Shown here one piece after another: positions 41,015 through 50,817 of a stretch of DNA of 64,000 bases. This DNA is from Lachnospiraceae bacterium. Its GTDB lineage: Bacteria; Bacillota; Clostridia; Lachnospirales; Anaerotignaceae. Position numbers and translations under genes: made by a program. The DNA lies in contig DPJA01000009.1 in the NCBI GenBank assembly GCA_003543235.1, forward strand, positions 62,001-126,000, written 5' to 3'. The notes beneath the pieces are model-generated. The model did not search any database and was not told the origin of the DNA. It saw nothing but the letters and a program-made list of their open reading frames with translations. The first letter of the stretch is position 1; every line of letters starts with the position of its first letter.

Positions 41015-41845
41015 TCACACAGCTACAGGTATTTTTCCAATACTTTCACCATAATTATAGTCCAATATTTCAAAATCATCCACTGTAAAGTCATAAAAAT
41101 TTGTAACGCTTTTGTTTATTTTAAATATCGGTGCTGGCAATGGTTCTCTTTCTATAAGTTTTTTAACCATTTCTATATGCCTGTTGTAAATGTGCATATC
41201 GCTTATAACATGAACCAGTTCACCTACCTGCAAATTACTTACCTGTGCCAACATATGAATCAAAACTGAATACTGCACAACATTCCAGTTGTTTGCCATA
41301 AGTGTATCTTGACTTCTTTGGTTAAGTATTGCATTAAGACGCCCATCCACAACATTAAAGGTCATGCTGTAAGCACATGGATACAAATTCATATCATGCA
41401 AATCACTAAAGGTATAAATATTTGTCATAATTCTACGACTATAAGGATTGTTTTTAAGGTCAAAAAGAACTCTGTCTACTTGGTCAAACTCGCCCTCTTT
41501 ATACTTGTGCTTAACACCAAGCTGATAGCCATATGCCTTGCCTATAGTCCCATCATCGCCCATCCATTCGTCCCAGATGTGGCTGTTAAGTTCTGAAACC
41601 TTGTTGCTTTTTTTCTGCCAAATCCAAAGCATTTCATCTATTGCCGCTTTCCAATTTGTGTATCTAAGTGTTGTAATGGGAAATTCCTTAGAAAGGTCGT
41701 AGCGGTTTACAACGCCAAACTTTTTAATGGTATAGGCATATGTTCCATCATCCCATTTTGGTCTATTCTTTTCGTTCTCTGTTGAAAATCCATTTTCAAT
41801 TATATCGGTGCAATTTTCAATAAATATCTTGTCAGCTATACTCAT
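41015..41845 (-). CDS. thyA: Thymidylate synthase
   Basis: Methylates dUMP to dTMP using methylene-tetrahydrofolate, leaving dihydrofolate. The protein has 276 residues. Active-site cysteine C157 lies in LYPCAYSMTF, followed by LNQRSQDTLMANNWNVVQY, which holds the phosphate-binding Arg and the conserved Asn; SDMHIYNRHIEMV matches the late HxY motif. Sequence is like the divergent ThyA found in Firmicutes rather than E. coli type. ATG at 41845 has an SD at a rather long spacing (AGGAGG, 13 nt). Coupled to dfrA, 11 bp downstream. Confidence 0.93.
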   Translation of the reverse strand: MSIADKIFIENCTDIIENGFSTENEKNRPKWDDGTYAYTIKKFGVVNRYDLSKEFPITTLRYTNWKAAIDEMLWIWQKKSNKVSELNSHIWDEWMGDDGTIGKAYGYQLGVKHKYKEGEFDQVDRVLFDLKNNPYSRRIMTNIYTFSDLHDMNLYPCAYSMTFNVVDGRLNAILNQRSQDTLMANNWNVVQYSVLIHMLAQVSNLQVGELVHVISDMHIYNRHIEMVKKLIEREPLPAPIFKINKSVTNFYDFTVDDFEILDYNYGESIGKIPVAV

Positions 41846-41863
41846 AATTTTCAGCGTACCTCC

Positions 41864-42463
41864 TTACATTTCTCTTCTTCCCTCCAAGGCCCTTGAAAGA
41901 GTAACCTCGTCAATGTATTCCAAATCTCCACCTACGGGAACACCATTTGCTATACGAGTTACCTTAACCCCTAGTGGTTTTATAAGCCTGCTAATGTACA
42001 TTGCCGTTGCTTCGCCCTCAACATTTGGGTTTGTTGCCAAAATAAGCTCGTCCACTTCATTCTCGCCCATACGTGCAAGGAGTTCTTTTATTTTAATATC
42101 CTGTGGGCCTATGCCAAGCATGGGGCTTATTGCACCGTGCAATACATGGTACACACCGTGATATTCTTTTGTTTTTTCGTATGCCGCCATATCTCGTGGG
42201 TCTTCCACCACCATAATAACCCTGCCATCACGGTTAGGATTACTGCACACAGGGCATGGGTCCTCGTCTGTAAGGTTTTGACAGCAAGAACAATATCTTA
42301 CATTTTCCTTAGCTTCCATAATAGCCGTAGATAGGTTTTCCACCTTCTCATGTGGCATATTGATAATATGAAATGCCAGCCTTTGTGCACTTTTGCCGCC
42401 TATACCCGGTAACAAGCTAAGTTCTTCTATAAGACGTGTTATTGGGTTGCCATAATAATTCAT
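41864..42463 (-). CDS. recR: Recombination mediator RecR
   Basis: Works with RecF/RecO to load RecA at gaps. The protein has 199 residues: helix-hairpin-helix (LLPGIGGKSAQRLAFHII), a zinc finger with C58, C61, C70 and C73, then a Toprim domain (VVEDPRDMAAYEKT, EELL...ATNPNVEGEATAMYI) and a C-terminal Walker-B-like segment. ATG at 42463 has SD GGAG. Part of the conserved dnaX-ybaB-recR cluster, here followed by thyA 18 bp on. Confidence 0.96.
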   Translation of the reverse strand: MNYYGNPITRLIEELSLLPGIGGKSAQRLAFHIINMPHEKVENLSTAIMEAKENVRYCSCCQNLTDEDPCPVCSNPNRDGRVIMVVEDPRDMAAYEKTKEYHGVYHVLHGAISPMLGIGPQDIKIKELLARMGENEVDELILATNPNVEGEATAMYISRLIKPLGVKVTRIANGVPVGGDLEYIDEVTLSRALEGRREM

Positions 42464-42535
42464 CTACATTCTCCTTAAAAATGGCAGATAGCAAACACCC
42501 CCACCATAGGCAGGGGATTTGTTGCATCCGTTTTT

Positions 42536-42883
42536 TTAGAATAAGCCGCCGCCCATTCCGCCTGTTATTTTGCCCAAAGTGCTGTTTGACATTTCATCTG
42601 CCTGACGAACAGCCTCATTTACTGCTGAAAGAATTAAATCCTCAAGCATTTCAACATCATCTGCGTCAACAACCTCTGGGTTTATTTTAATTGATTGTAT
42701 TTCTTTTTTGCCAGTTATAATAATTTTTACTGCACCGCCACCTGATGTAGTTTCAATAGTTTTTTCTGCTAAAGAAGCTTGTGCTTCCTCCATTTGTTTC
42801 TGCATTTTCTGTGCCTGCTTCATAAGGTTGTTCATATTCATGCCACCCATTCCAGCCATTCCACCAAATCCACCTTTTGCCAT
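42536..42883 (-). CDS. ybaB: YbaB/EbfC family nucleoid-associated protein
   Basis: 115-residue small DNA-binding protein. The N-terminus is a Gly/Met-rich flexible segment (MAKGGFGGMAGMGGMN), then the YbaB core with MKQAQKMQKQMEEAQASLAEKTIE coiled helix and VKIIITGKKEIQSIKINPEVVDADD beta strands, and a C-terminal GMGGGLF tail. Forms tweezer-like dimers on DNA in other bacteria. SD GAGGAA before ATG 42883. Lies between dnaX (96 bp) and recR (72 bp), the classic order. Confidence 0.95.
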   Translation of the reverse strand: MAKGGFGGMAGMGGMNMNNLMKQAQKMQKQMEEAQASLAEKTIETTSGGGAVKIIITGKKEIQSIKINPEVVDADDVEMLEDLILSAVNEAVRQADEMSNSTLGKITGGMGGGLF

Positions 42884-42979
42884 TTCTCATTCCTCCATTT
42901 AATTTTAATATATTTTAGAAAAACATTGGAACTCATTTCAAACCTTGCAAGCCTTTACACAAACTTCAAAATTCCATAT

Positions 42980-44560
42980 CTATTCAAATTCCGCCTCGGG
43001 GAAATATCCTCCCATAAGACTTTCAAACTCAGGGTCACTTTCTGGTTGATTTTCACCATATGTAACTCGCTCCCATGCTTCAAATTCAGACTTTACAATA
43101 GTTTTTATTTCAAATTCCTTTTTCAGCCTTTTATCAAATGCCTCTTTAATTTCTGGAATTTTATCCCTTAAAAGTCCCTCGACTGCCAAATTATCACAAA
43201 CTATAGTCAGCCGTCCATCCTCCATGTACCCAGGCTTTGTAGCTGACATAAGTCCCTGTAATATAGGGTTAAACTCAGAAATCATATCACCCCAAATATC
43301 AATTGCTGCGGTTATATCCTCAGGCAATGCCTTTGGTCGCTGTTTTTTGGGCTGTGCTTTTTTAGCAGGCACCTGCACTGAAGTGCTTACGCCCGATACC
43401 ATAACGCCATCTTTCACTTGTCGCTCAAGGCCTGCAAGTCTTGCAATAACTGCATCAAAATCAGTTTTTTCAGATGGAGAGCAAAGCTTAATAAGCTCCA
43501 CCTCCAGCAGTATACGCTGATTATTTGCATATTTCATTTCACCGCTAAGACGTGAAAAAGTTTTGATAAGAAATATCAGTTCCTCAGCAGACATAGTCTT
43601 TGCCTGCACTTTAAGCCGGTCAATGTTTTCCTCTGCCATGTCCAATATTGAATCTGCCTCTTTTACTGTAAGTGTAACAAGCAAATTTCGCAAATGCACC
43701 GTAAGTTCGGTTACAAACTGCCCAACATCACGACCATCATTTATAATATCATCAATAATATCCATGCTTTTTGCGGCATTTTTATTATTCAGTGCCTCAG
43801 TAATTTCAAAAAATACCGAAGTATCTACCGCACCTGCAATGTCCAGCACCTTTTCAAGGGTTATTTCCTCCCCATAATAAAATGCCATGCACTGGTCCAG
43901 TATGCTAAGACTGTCACGCATAGAACCGTCTGCTAAAGCTGCAATATAATGCAGTGCCTTGTCCGTTACGTTTCCGCCATCTTTTTCGATGTATCCTCTA
44001 AGTGTAGCAACTATTTCTCCTGTGGAAATCCTCTTAAAATCAAATCTTTGGCAACGTGAATGTATAGTTGCAGGTACTTTTTGTGGGTCTGTTGTAGCTA
44101 GTATAAATATAACGTGCTCTGGTGGCTCTTCTAGGGTTTTTAAAAGTGCATTAAATGCCCCTGTAGAAAGCATATGCACCTCGTCTATTATATAAACCTT
44201 AAAACGTCCTTCCGTAGGCGGATATTTTACCTCCTCACGGATTTCTCGTATATTATCAACACCGTTATTTGATGCGGCATCAATTTCTATTACGTTAACG
44301 CTTCGTCCCTCCGCCATTGATATGCAAAGCTCACATTCACCACAAGGCTCACCATCTTGGGGATTAAGGCAGTTAATTGCCTTTGCAAATATTTTTGCTG
44401 TGGAGGTTTTCCCCGTACCTCTTGTTCCACAAAAAAGATACGCATGAGAAACTCTGCCTGACACCATTTGGTTCTTAAGAGTTCGCACTATATGGTCCTG
44501 ACCGACAACGCCTTTAAAGGTGTCAGGTCTGAATTTTCTATATAAAGCTGTATAAGCCAA
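42980..44560 (-). CDS. dnaX: DNA polymerase III subunits gamma/tau
   Basis: Clamp-loader ATPase of the replisome. I place the start at TTG 44560 (product MAYTALYRKFRPDTF), because GGAGGAGG lies 10 nt upstream; the longer frame translates the SD. Product 526 residues. AAA+ module with Walker A GTRGTGKTS, zinc knuckle C-x8-C-x2-C-x2-C (CLNPQDGEPCGECELC), Walker B DEVH and SRC sensor CQRFDF; the C-terminal ~200 residues are the tau-type part, with a Lys/Pro linker. I saw no obvious A-run slippery site that would give a gamma form. Downstream are ybaB and recR; upstream is the SRP RNA. Confidence 0.95.
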   Translation of the reverse strand: MAYTALYRKFRPDTFKGVVGQDHIVRTLKNQMVSGRVSHAYLFCGTRGTGKTSTAKIFAKAINCLNPQDGEPCGECELCISMAEGRSVNVIEIDAASNNGVDNIREIREEVKYPPTEGRFKVYIIDEVHMLSTGAFNALLKTLEEPPEHVIFILATTDPQKVPATIHSRCQRFDFKRISTGEIVATLRGYIEKDGGNVTDKALHYIAALADGSMRDSLSILDQCMAFYYGEEITLEKVLDIAGAVDTSVFFEITEALNNKNAAKSMDIIDDIINDGRDVGQFVTELTVHLRNLLVTLTVKEADSILDMAEENIDRLKVQAKTMSAEELIFLIKTFSRLSGEMKYANNQRILLEVELIKLCSPSEKTDFDAVIARLAGLERQVKDGVMVSGVSTSVQVPAKKAQPKKQRPKALPEDITAAIDIWGDMISEFNPILQGLMSATKPGYMEDGRLTIVCDNLAVEGLLRDKIPEIKEAFDKRLKKEFEIKTIVKSEFEAWERVTYGENQPESDPEFESLMGGYFPEAEFE

Positions 44561-44620
44561 AACCCAACCTCCTCCTTTAAATTTATTTATATAAGTCAAT
44601 TATGGTTCTACAAAAAAATA

Positions 44621-44648
44621 AGCACACAGATTATAATTTCTGTGTGCT
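44621..44648 (-). terminator. Terminator of the SRP RNA gene
   Basis: A 10-bp perfect stem, AGCACACAGA (44621-44630) and TCTGTGTGCT (44639-44648), followed on the minus strand by TATTTTTTTG. An extra hairpin GGATTCA/TGAATCC lies just above (44651-44676). Confidence 0.85.
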
Positions 44649-44672
44649 GCGGATTCAACGCAAAATATATGA

Positions 44673-44943
44673 ATCCGTGCGCCTGCTTTTGACTCTTTTT
44701 CCCTAAGCGTTACCTTTGTCCTTAGCTCAAACTAAGCTACCTTGCGGCACACAGAAGTGGTTATTTAGTGCTGCTTCCTTCCGGACCTGACACGATTCAT
44801 AAGTTCCTGTTGCACAAGACTCAGTCGTCAACGCTCTCTTCAAAGGGCAGACCTTAAAAAACAAAAGCCTAGAGCAGACATCACCCCCATTATAGCGGAT
44901 TTAAGGGCATAGGGAGCCGCTAATTCCCCGGCTAGCACGGAAA
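44673..44943 (-). ncRNA. ffs: Signal recognition particle RNA, large (Alu-containing) type
   Basis: The minus strand contains the SRP helix-8 hallmark GTCAGGTCCGGAAGGAAGCA (within 44770-44800), a 5' end like CCGTGCTAGCCGGGG and a matching 3' end ...GCGCACGG, as in the Bacillus 6S-type SRP RNA. Length about 270 nt with 5'/3' pairing indicates an Alu domain. Ends are estimated to a few nt. Located before dnaX, as in many Firmicutes. Works with Ffh in targeting membrane and exported proteins. Confidence 0.93.
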
Positions 44944-45051
44944 TTTTATGACATATTGATATTGCCTAATAATTATAACCGTTTTTTTAAATTATGTCAA
45001 CACACTAATCTATAACAAAAATACCTGTTTTTTTCAAGCGTTTATAAGATA

Positions 45052-45501
45052 TTATTTTCTAAACCGTTTAAAAAAGTCCTTCATAATGCCACTACATTCA
45101 TCAAATAACACACCTTCTATTATCTCTGCTCTATGATTAAGGCGTGGTTCCTGCAAAATATTCAAAACTGAGCCTGCACATCCAGCTTTTTTATTTGCCG
45201 CACCAAAAACAACCGTAGGTATTCTTGCCTGTACAATTGCACCTGCACACATAGGACATGGCTCAACCGTAACATAAATAGTGCAATTTTCAATACGCCA
45301 ATCACCCATAAATTTGGCTGCTTGGTTTATTGCTATTATTTCAGCATGACATAGTGGATTATGGTCGGTATTTCGCCTGTTATATCCACGACCTATTATC
45401 TCTCCCTCATGCACAATTACTGCACCTATAGGTACTTCATCTATGTCAAAGGCTTTTTTCGCCTCTTTAAGTGCTTCAATCATATATTTTTCGTGTTCCA
45501 T
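45052..45501 (-). CDS. tadA: tRNA-specific adenosine deaminase
   Basis: Deaminates A34 to inosine in tRNA-Arg(ACG). The zinc site is complete: H52-A-E54 (CHAEIIAIN) and PCPMC with C82 and C85. Product 149 residues from ATG 45501, which follows SD GAGG; a longer frame to 45555 overlaps the lipoprotein gene and lacks an SD. In Firmicutes tadA is commonly next to the SRP RNA and dnaX, as here. 7 bp after the lipoprotein gene. Confidence 0.95.
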   Translation of the reverse strand: MEHEKYMIEALKEAKKAFDIDEVPIGAVIVHEGEIIGRGYNRRNTDHNPLCHAEIIAINQAAKFMGDWRIENCTIYVTVEPCPMCAGAIVQARIPTVVFGAANKKAGCAGSVLNILQEPRLNHRAEIIEGVLFDECSGIMKDFFKRFRK

Positions 45502-45508
45502 TTTTACC

Positions 45509-46855
45509 TCACTCTTCAACTGCAATATACACTGCTTTACTAGAATTTTCCTCACCCTGGCTTTTGATATAATCCGCCAGTCCGTCGTTATTAAAATCGC
45601 TTACATAAAACCTGTCACTGTAGCTAATGTCGTCATTTTTTGCAATAAGACCATTTTTAGATATGGTATACCTTATAGCTGTACCTGTGTTGTCGGATAC
45701 ATATATTTCCTTTGCATGGTCATTATTTGTATCCCCTGCATAAATGTATCCATAAAAACTTTCAACTGATATATTTGTACTCCATATGCAATTAAGACTT
45801 ATGCCATTTTTGCGATACAAATACAAATCCTTCCCGTCGGTAAGCAAATACTCTTTAACGCCGTCACCATCCAAATCATCACACAAAAAAGCTGTTGCCT
45901 GAACATTGGTATAATAGCTGGTTTTAACCACCCATTTGCCGTTTTCACTAGCATAAATTTCTATGTTTCTATCATTTATTAGTAACAGCCTATCATCATC
46001 AGCTACCACACAAGAGTATGCACTGTTAGTAAGTAACATCTCCTCACCAGTAAGGCTATAGTCTTCATTAAGAAACACAATTTTTTCGGCAATAAGACGA
46101 CCATTATCACATTCTTCACCGCTGCTGGCTTGTGAACCTAAAAGCACTGCAATTTTATTGCCATCATAAAAAGTTGCCGACATGGCTTTACTTCCATTCA
46201 GACCCCAAGAGCGAATATTTTTCATAATGGAAAATCTGTTGTTTTTAAATTCGTAAACCGTCAAGCTTCCATCCACTATATTAATGTATTGCTTGTCCCC
46301 TGCACTATCTACAGTTTCCGACATAAAACCATCTGGAATGTTAGCTGATTTGATATTTTTATACTCAATAACCGATTTATCTGTTTCATAATTAGCAAAC
46401 TGTGTGCCTTTTGAAAAAACATTACGAGTTTTAAAGTCGTAGGCACTTTCCGTATTATCTATACTCACATAATACATACCAACAATTGAATTTTTGACGA
46501 AATAAAAATATGCAGTTCCTGCTTTATTCTTATTAAAATGCATCAAATCCACGGTGTATACTACTGCCTCTCGACCACTATACTTTTCCAATTCACAGCC
46601 GTTTTCTTTGCTTGCCTCAAATATTGCTTTTGTAGAATCAGCAAAATCAGGTACTGTGCTTTGAAAATAAGCAAAACTTTGTTCATCATAATACCAATAG
46701 AAACTTTTTAATTCATTATCTATTAAGGTTTTGTAGTTTTCCTGTTGTGTCTGGTTTAAGGCAAACCTTATTTCTTCCGCTTCGTCTGCGTTTGAAACAC
46801 AGCCCGAGAAAGTAAAAATCAGTAACAAAAACAAAAGCATTTTTTTCATCTGCAT
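45509..46855 (-). CDS. Lipoprotein with FG-GAP/VCBS-like calcium-loop repeats
   Basis: Unknown function; 448 residues from ATG 46855. Signal peptide with lipobox FSGC (C19). The C-terminal half contains repeated acidic loops of the D-x-(D/N)-x-D-G type: DLDGDGVKEYLL (near 345), DTNNDHAKEIYV (near 391) and DFNNDGLADYIK (near 427), each followed by beta strands, as in FG-GAP beta-propellers. The N-terminal half (25-200) is helical and beta-mixed. It probably binds calcium outside the cell and may sense or bind a surface ligand. A TATAAT-like -10 is visible at 46890-46885 on the minus strand. Upstream and in the same direction as tadA. Confidence 0.75.
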   Translation of the reverse strand: MQMKKMLLFLLLIFTFSGCVSNADEAEEIRFALNQTQQENYKTLIDNELKSFYWYYDEQSFAYFQSTVPDFADSTKAIFEASKENGCELEKYSGREAVVYTVDLMHFNKNKAGTAYFYFVKNSIVGMYYVSIDNTESAYDFKTRNVFSKGTQFANYETDKSVIEYKNIKSANIPDGFMSETVDSAGDKQYINIVDGSLTVYEFKNNRFSIMKNIRSWGLNGSKAMSATFYDGNKIAVLLGSQASSGEECDNGRLIAEKIVFLNEDYSLTGEEMLLTNSAYSCVVADDDRLLLINDRNIEIYASENGKWVVKTSYYTNVQATAFLCDDLDGDGVKEYLLTDGKDLYLYRKNGISLNCIWSTNISVESFYGYIYAGDTNNDHAKEIYVSDNTGTAIRYTISKNGLIAKNDDISYSDRFYVSDFNNDGLADYIKSQGEENSSKAVYIAVEE

Positions 46856-46960
46856 AACCAACCCCAGTCATATTTCCTTATTAGATTATACCACAAATTA
46901 CAAAAAAGCAAAGAAAAAAAGTTGCACTTAGCATTATTAATATCTTTATGCCGTAGAATT

Positions 46961-47003
46961 AAAAAGCGGTTTTACCTGAACTTTCTCAAGTAAAACCGCT
47001 TTT
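46961..47003. terminator. Terminator after nifJ
   Basis: Stem AAAAGCGGTTTTAC (46962-46975) with GTAAAACCGCTTTT (46990-47003), extended by TGA/TCA and ending in a T-run. Confidence 0.9.
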
Positions 47004-47032
47004 ATATTAAATACTATTTATGTTTCAATAAA

Positions 47033-50000
47033 TTATTGTGCTGCAAGTCTTTTGTAGCTTTCAAGTCTTTCTTTAGCATTTTCCTCTGCCTTAGCAAAAA
47101 GCTCTTCTGCAATTCCAGGGAATGTTCTAAGAAGTGAAGTGTAACGAACTTCTCCTCTTATGAAATCTTGGAAACTACCTGTTGGCTCTTTAGAGTCTAA
47201 AGTGAATGGGTTCTTACCCTGTTCTTTAAGCTCTGGGTTAAAGCGGAACATATGCCAGTAACCTGCCTCAACAGCTTTCTTAATTTCAGTCTGAGCACCT
47301 GCCATTTTAATACCATGGTTGATACATGGAGCATAAGCAATTACAAGTGATGGACCATCATAAGCTTCTGCCTCAAGTAATGCTTTAACAAGCTGTGCTG
47401 GATTAGCACCCATTGCAACCTGTGCAACGTATACATAACCGTAGCTCATAGCCATCATACCAAGGTCTTTCTTTTTAATCTTCTTACCACTTGCAGCAAA
47501 CTGTGCAACAGCACCTGCAGGAGTAGCTTTAGAAGCCTGACCACCTGTGTTAGAGTAAACTTCTGTATCAAATACAAATACATTTACATCTTCGCCTGAA
47601 GCAAGAACATGGTCAAGTCCGCCGTAACCGATGTCGTAAGCCCATCCGTCACCACCGAAAATCCACTGGCTCTTCTTAGCAAGCTGGTCTTTATTTTCAA
47701 GAACAAAATCAACAATAGCCTTAGCCTCGTCGTTGCCCTTAAATTCTTCAAGAAGTGCAACAAGCTTAGCTGTTGCTTCTTTATTAGCTTCACCATCGCT
47801 CATTGTACCAATGTAAGCGTCAATTGTTTCAGCCATAACTTCACAGCCCTTAACAGCTTTAAGTTCTTCAAGTCTATCTCTAAGACCTTCTCTCATCTGT
47901 TTAACAGCCATTGCCATACCTAAACCAAACTCTGCATTGTCTTCAAATAAAGAGTTTGACCAAGCAGGACCAAAGCCCTTGTGGTTTGTAGTATATGGTG
48001 TAGATGGTGCAGAACCACCCCAAATTGATGAACAACCAGTTGCATTAGCAATGTACATTCTGTCACCAAAAAGCTGTGTAATAAGCTTAGCGTAAGGTGT
48101 TTCTCCACAACCTGCACATGCACCACTGAACTCAAGCAATGGCTGTACAAACTGGCTTCCCTTTACACTATCTTTAGGCATAACATTTTCTTTAACAGTA
48201 ACATCATCTGTTGCATAATACCAGTTTTCAGCTTCTGCACTCTGTGTAGCTGCAGGAACCATAACAAGTGATTTTTCTTTAGATGGACATACAACAGCAC
48301 AGCTTCCGCAACCTAAACAGTCAAGTGCAGATACCTGCATTCTATACTTAAGTCCTTCAAGACCTTTGCCCTTTGCATCAACAGTTTCAAATGCAGCTGG
48401 AGCAGCTTTAGCTTCTTCTTCTGTAAGAAGGAATGGACGAATTGCAGCATGAGGACAAACATAAGCACACTGGTTACACTGGATACAAGTATCCTTGTTC
48501 CATGCTGGAAGGTCAACAGCAACACCACGTTTTTCGTAAGCAGCTGTACCCTGTGGGAATGTACCATCTTCACGACCAACAAATGCACTTACAGGAAGGA
48601 AATCGCCCTTCTGTGCATTGATAGGCTCTACAATGTCTTTAACAAAAGCAGGTACTTCTCTCTTAACAGCAGCAGCACCGTCTGTAGCAGTTGCCCAATC
48701 AGCTGGAATTTCAACTTCAATAGCACCATCAACGCCCTTATCAACAGCAGCAAAGTTCATGTTAAGGATTGTATCGCCTTTTTTGCCATAGCTCTTTTTA
48801 ATAGCTTCCTTCATGTAACCAACAGCTTCATCAATAGGAATGATGTTAGCAAGTTTGAAGAATGCAGCCTGTAAAACAGAGTTAATTCTGTTGCCAAGAC
48901 CAATTTCTTTAGCAATCTGAGTACCATTGATTGTGTAGAATTTAATATTATTTTTAGCAAAATACTGCTTCATAGCTGCTGGAAGTTTTTCGTTTAATTC
49001 TTCTTTTGTCCACTCAGTGTTAAGAAGGAATGTTCCACCTGGGTTAAGCTCAGTGTGCATATCATAAAGATTTACATACTCTTGCTTGTGACAAGCTACA
49101 AAGTTAGCAGTTTTTACAAGATATGTTGAATGAATTGGTTTTTTACCAAAACGCAAATGGCTCTGTGTAATACCACCAGATTTCTTTGAGTCATATGAGA
49201 AATAAGCCTGAGCATACATATCTGTATGGTCACCAATGATTTTAATTGAGTTCTTGTTTGCACCAACAGTACCGTCAGCACCAAGACCCCAGAATTTACA
49301 AGCGATTGTACCGTCGTCGCCTGTTACGTCAACCTCTGCACCTACGTTAAGTGAAAGATTTGTAACATCATCAACAATACCCATTGTAAAGTGATTCATA
49401 GGCTTGTCTGCTTTAAGATTTTCGTAAACAGCAATAAACTGTGCTGGTGTAACGTCTTTAGAACCAAGACCGTAACGACCTGCAACTATCATAGGCTGTT
49501 CTTTAGCTTCAAACATTACTGTACAAACATCCTGGTATAAAGGCTCGCCAAGTGCACCAGGCTCTTTTGTTCTGTCAAGAACAGCAATCTTTTTAGCTGT
49601 TTCAGGTATAGCTGCAAGTAAATGTTTAGCTGAAAAAGGTCTGTAAAGATGAACTTTTACCATACCAACTTTTTCGCCTTTAGCTACTAAATAGTCAATT
49701 GTTTCTTCAATAGCTTCACAAGCGGAACCCATAGCAACAATAACTCTGTCAGCATCAGGAGCACCGTAGTAATTGAATAATTGGTAATCTCTACCTGTAA
49801 GCTTGCTGATTTCAGCCATGTATTTTTCTGTTGTTCCAACGATTTCGTTATAAAATGGGTTACAAGCTTCTCTTGCCTGGAAGAAAATATCAGGGTTCTG
49901 AGCTGTACCACGAAGAACAGGATGCTCAGGATTTAAAGCATTTCTTCTGAATTGATTTACTGCATTAAGGTCAGTAATTTTTTTAAGTTCATCATAATCA

Positions 50001-50557
50001 AGACATTCAACTTTCTGAATTTCATGTGATGTACGGAAACCATCAAAGAAATGAAGGAAAGGAACTCTACCTTCGATTGTAGCAAGATGTGAAACAGCTG
50101 CAAGGTCCATAACTTCCTGAACACTGTTTGATGCAAGCATTGCAAAGCCTGTCTGACGGCAAGCCATTACGTCTGAATGGTCACCAAAAATTGAAAGTGC
50201 GTGTGAAGCAAGAGCACGAGCACTAACATGGAATACACATGGCAATAATTCGCCTGCGATTTTGTACATGTTAGGAATCATAAGAAGTAAGCCCTGGCTT
50301 GCAGTATAAGTAGTTGTAAGTGCACCAGCTGATAATGAACCGTGAACTGTACCTGAAGCACCTGCTTCAGACTGCATTTCAATTACCTTTACTGTCTGTC
50401 CGAAAATATTTTTCTTGCCATTTGCTGACCAGTCATCTGTCTTTTCAGCCATTGGAGATGATGGTGTAATTGGGAAAATACCAGCTACCTCTGTAAATGC
50501 GTATGATGCATAAGCAGCAGCCTCATTTCCGTCCATTGTTTTCATTACTTTAGACAT
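47033..50557 (-). CDS. nifJ: Pyruvate:ferredoxin (flavodoxin) oxidoreductase
   Basis: Single-chain PFOR: pyruvate + CoA to acetyl-CoA + CO2, reducing ferredoxin; the central catabolic step of an anaerobe. Start ATG 50557 (MSKVMKTMDGNEA) after SD AAAGGGAG; product 1174 residues, the normal length. Domains in order: pyrimidine-binding N-domain (YAFTEVAGIFPITPSSP), domain II, gamma-like domain III, then two 4Fe-4S sets (CIQCNQCAYVCPH and CLGCGSCAVVCP), the proximal cluster CAGCGETPY and the TPP-binding C-domain with GDGWAYDIGYGGLDHV. Strong own promoter and terminator; no partner genes needed. Confidence 0.97.
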   Translation of the reverse strand: MSKVMKTMDGNEAAAYASYAFTEVAGIFPITPSSPMAEKTDDWSANGKKNIFGQTVKVIEMQSEAGASGTVHGSLSAGALTTTYTASQGLLLMIPNMYKIAGELLPCVFHVSARALASHALSIFGDHSDVMACRQTGFAMLASNSVQEVMDLAAVSHLATIEGRVPFLHFFDGFRTSHEIQKVECLDYDELKKITDLNAVNQFRRNALNPEHPVLRGTAQNPDIFFQAREACNPFYNEIVGTTEKYMAEISKLTGRDYQLFNYYGAPDADRVIVAMGSACEAIEETIDYLVAKGEKVGMVKVHLYRPFSAKHLLAAIPETAKKIAVLDRTKEPGALGEPLYQDVCTVMFEAKEQPMIVAGRYGLGSKDVTPAQFIAVYENLKADKPMNHFTMGIVDDVTNLSLNVGAEVDVTGDDGTIACKFWGLGADGTVGANKNSIKIIGDHTDMYAQAYFSYDSKKSGGITQSHLRFGKKPIHSTYLVKTANFVACHKQEYVNLYDMHTELNPGGTFLLNTEWTKEELNEKLPAAMKQYFAKNNIKFYTINGTQIAKEIGLGNRINSVLQAAFFKLANIIPIDEAVGYMKEAIKKSYGKKGDTILNMNFAAVDKGVDGAIEVEIPADWATATDGAAAVKREVPAFVKDIVEPINAQKGDFLPVSAFVGREDGTFPQGTAAYEKRGVAVDLPAWNKDTCIQCNQCAYVCPHAAIRPFLLTEEEAKAAPAAFETVDAKGKGLEGLKYRMQVSALDCLGCGSCAVVCPSKEKSLVMVPAATQSAEAENWYYATDDVTVKENVMPKDSVKGSQFVQPLLEFSGACAGCGETPYAKLITQLFGDRMYIANATGCSSIWGGSAPSTPYTTNHKGFGPAWSNSLFEDNAEFGLGMAMAVKQMREGLRDRLEELKAVKGCEVMAETIDAYIGTMSDGEANKEATAKLVALLEEFKGNDEAKAIVDFVLENKDQLAKKSQWIFGGDGWAYDIGYGGLDHVLASGEDVNVFVFDTEVYSNTGGQASKATPAGAVAQFAASGKKIKKKDLGMMAMSYGYVYVAQVAMGANPAQLVKALLEAEAYDGPSLVIAYAPCINHGIKMAGAQTEIKKAVEAGYWHMFRFNPELKEQGKNPFTLDSKEPTGSFQDFIRGEVRYTSLLRTFPGIAEELFAKAEENAKERLESYKRLAAQ

Positions 50558-50643
50558 ACTAAAAACTCCCTTTCGATTTTGAATATTAAACATTAAATTT
50601 TAATTTAGACATTAATAGTAAATTTTAATATCACAATGTAATT

Positions 50644-50672
50644 ATTATAGAACATTAAAGAAAATAATTCAA
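50644..50672 (-). promoter_or_regulatory. Promoter of nifJ
   Basis: Minus strand TTGAAT (50672-50667), 17-nt spacer, TATAAT (50649-50644), about 87 nt above the start. A small dyad TTTCG/CGAAA (50692-50711) lies upstream; I do not assign it. Confidence 0.75.
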
Positions 50673-50817
50673 TGCTAAATTACTGAAATCTGTTTCGATA
50701 TAACCGAAAACCGTCACTTTGGTGCTATTTATGCAATTTAAGCTCATTTTTTTACGTATTTTAGTGGTTTTTCACCGCACTTACTGCGATATAAATTAAT
50801 TTTCTTGTTATTATGTC

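Noticed and set aside
42980..44560. Programmed frameshift in dnaX for a gamma subunit
   Set aside because: No clear A AAA AAG-type slippery site with a following hairpin was found in the expected region.
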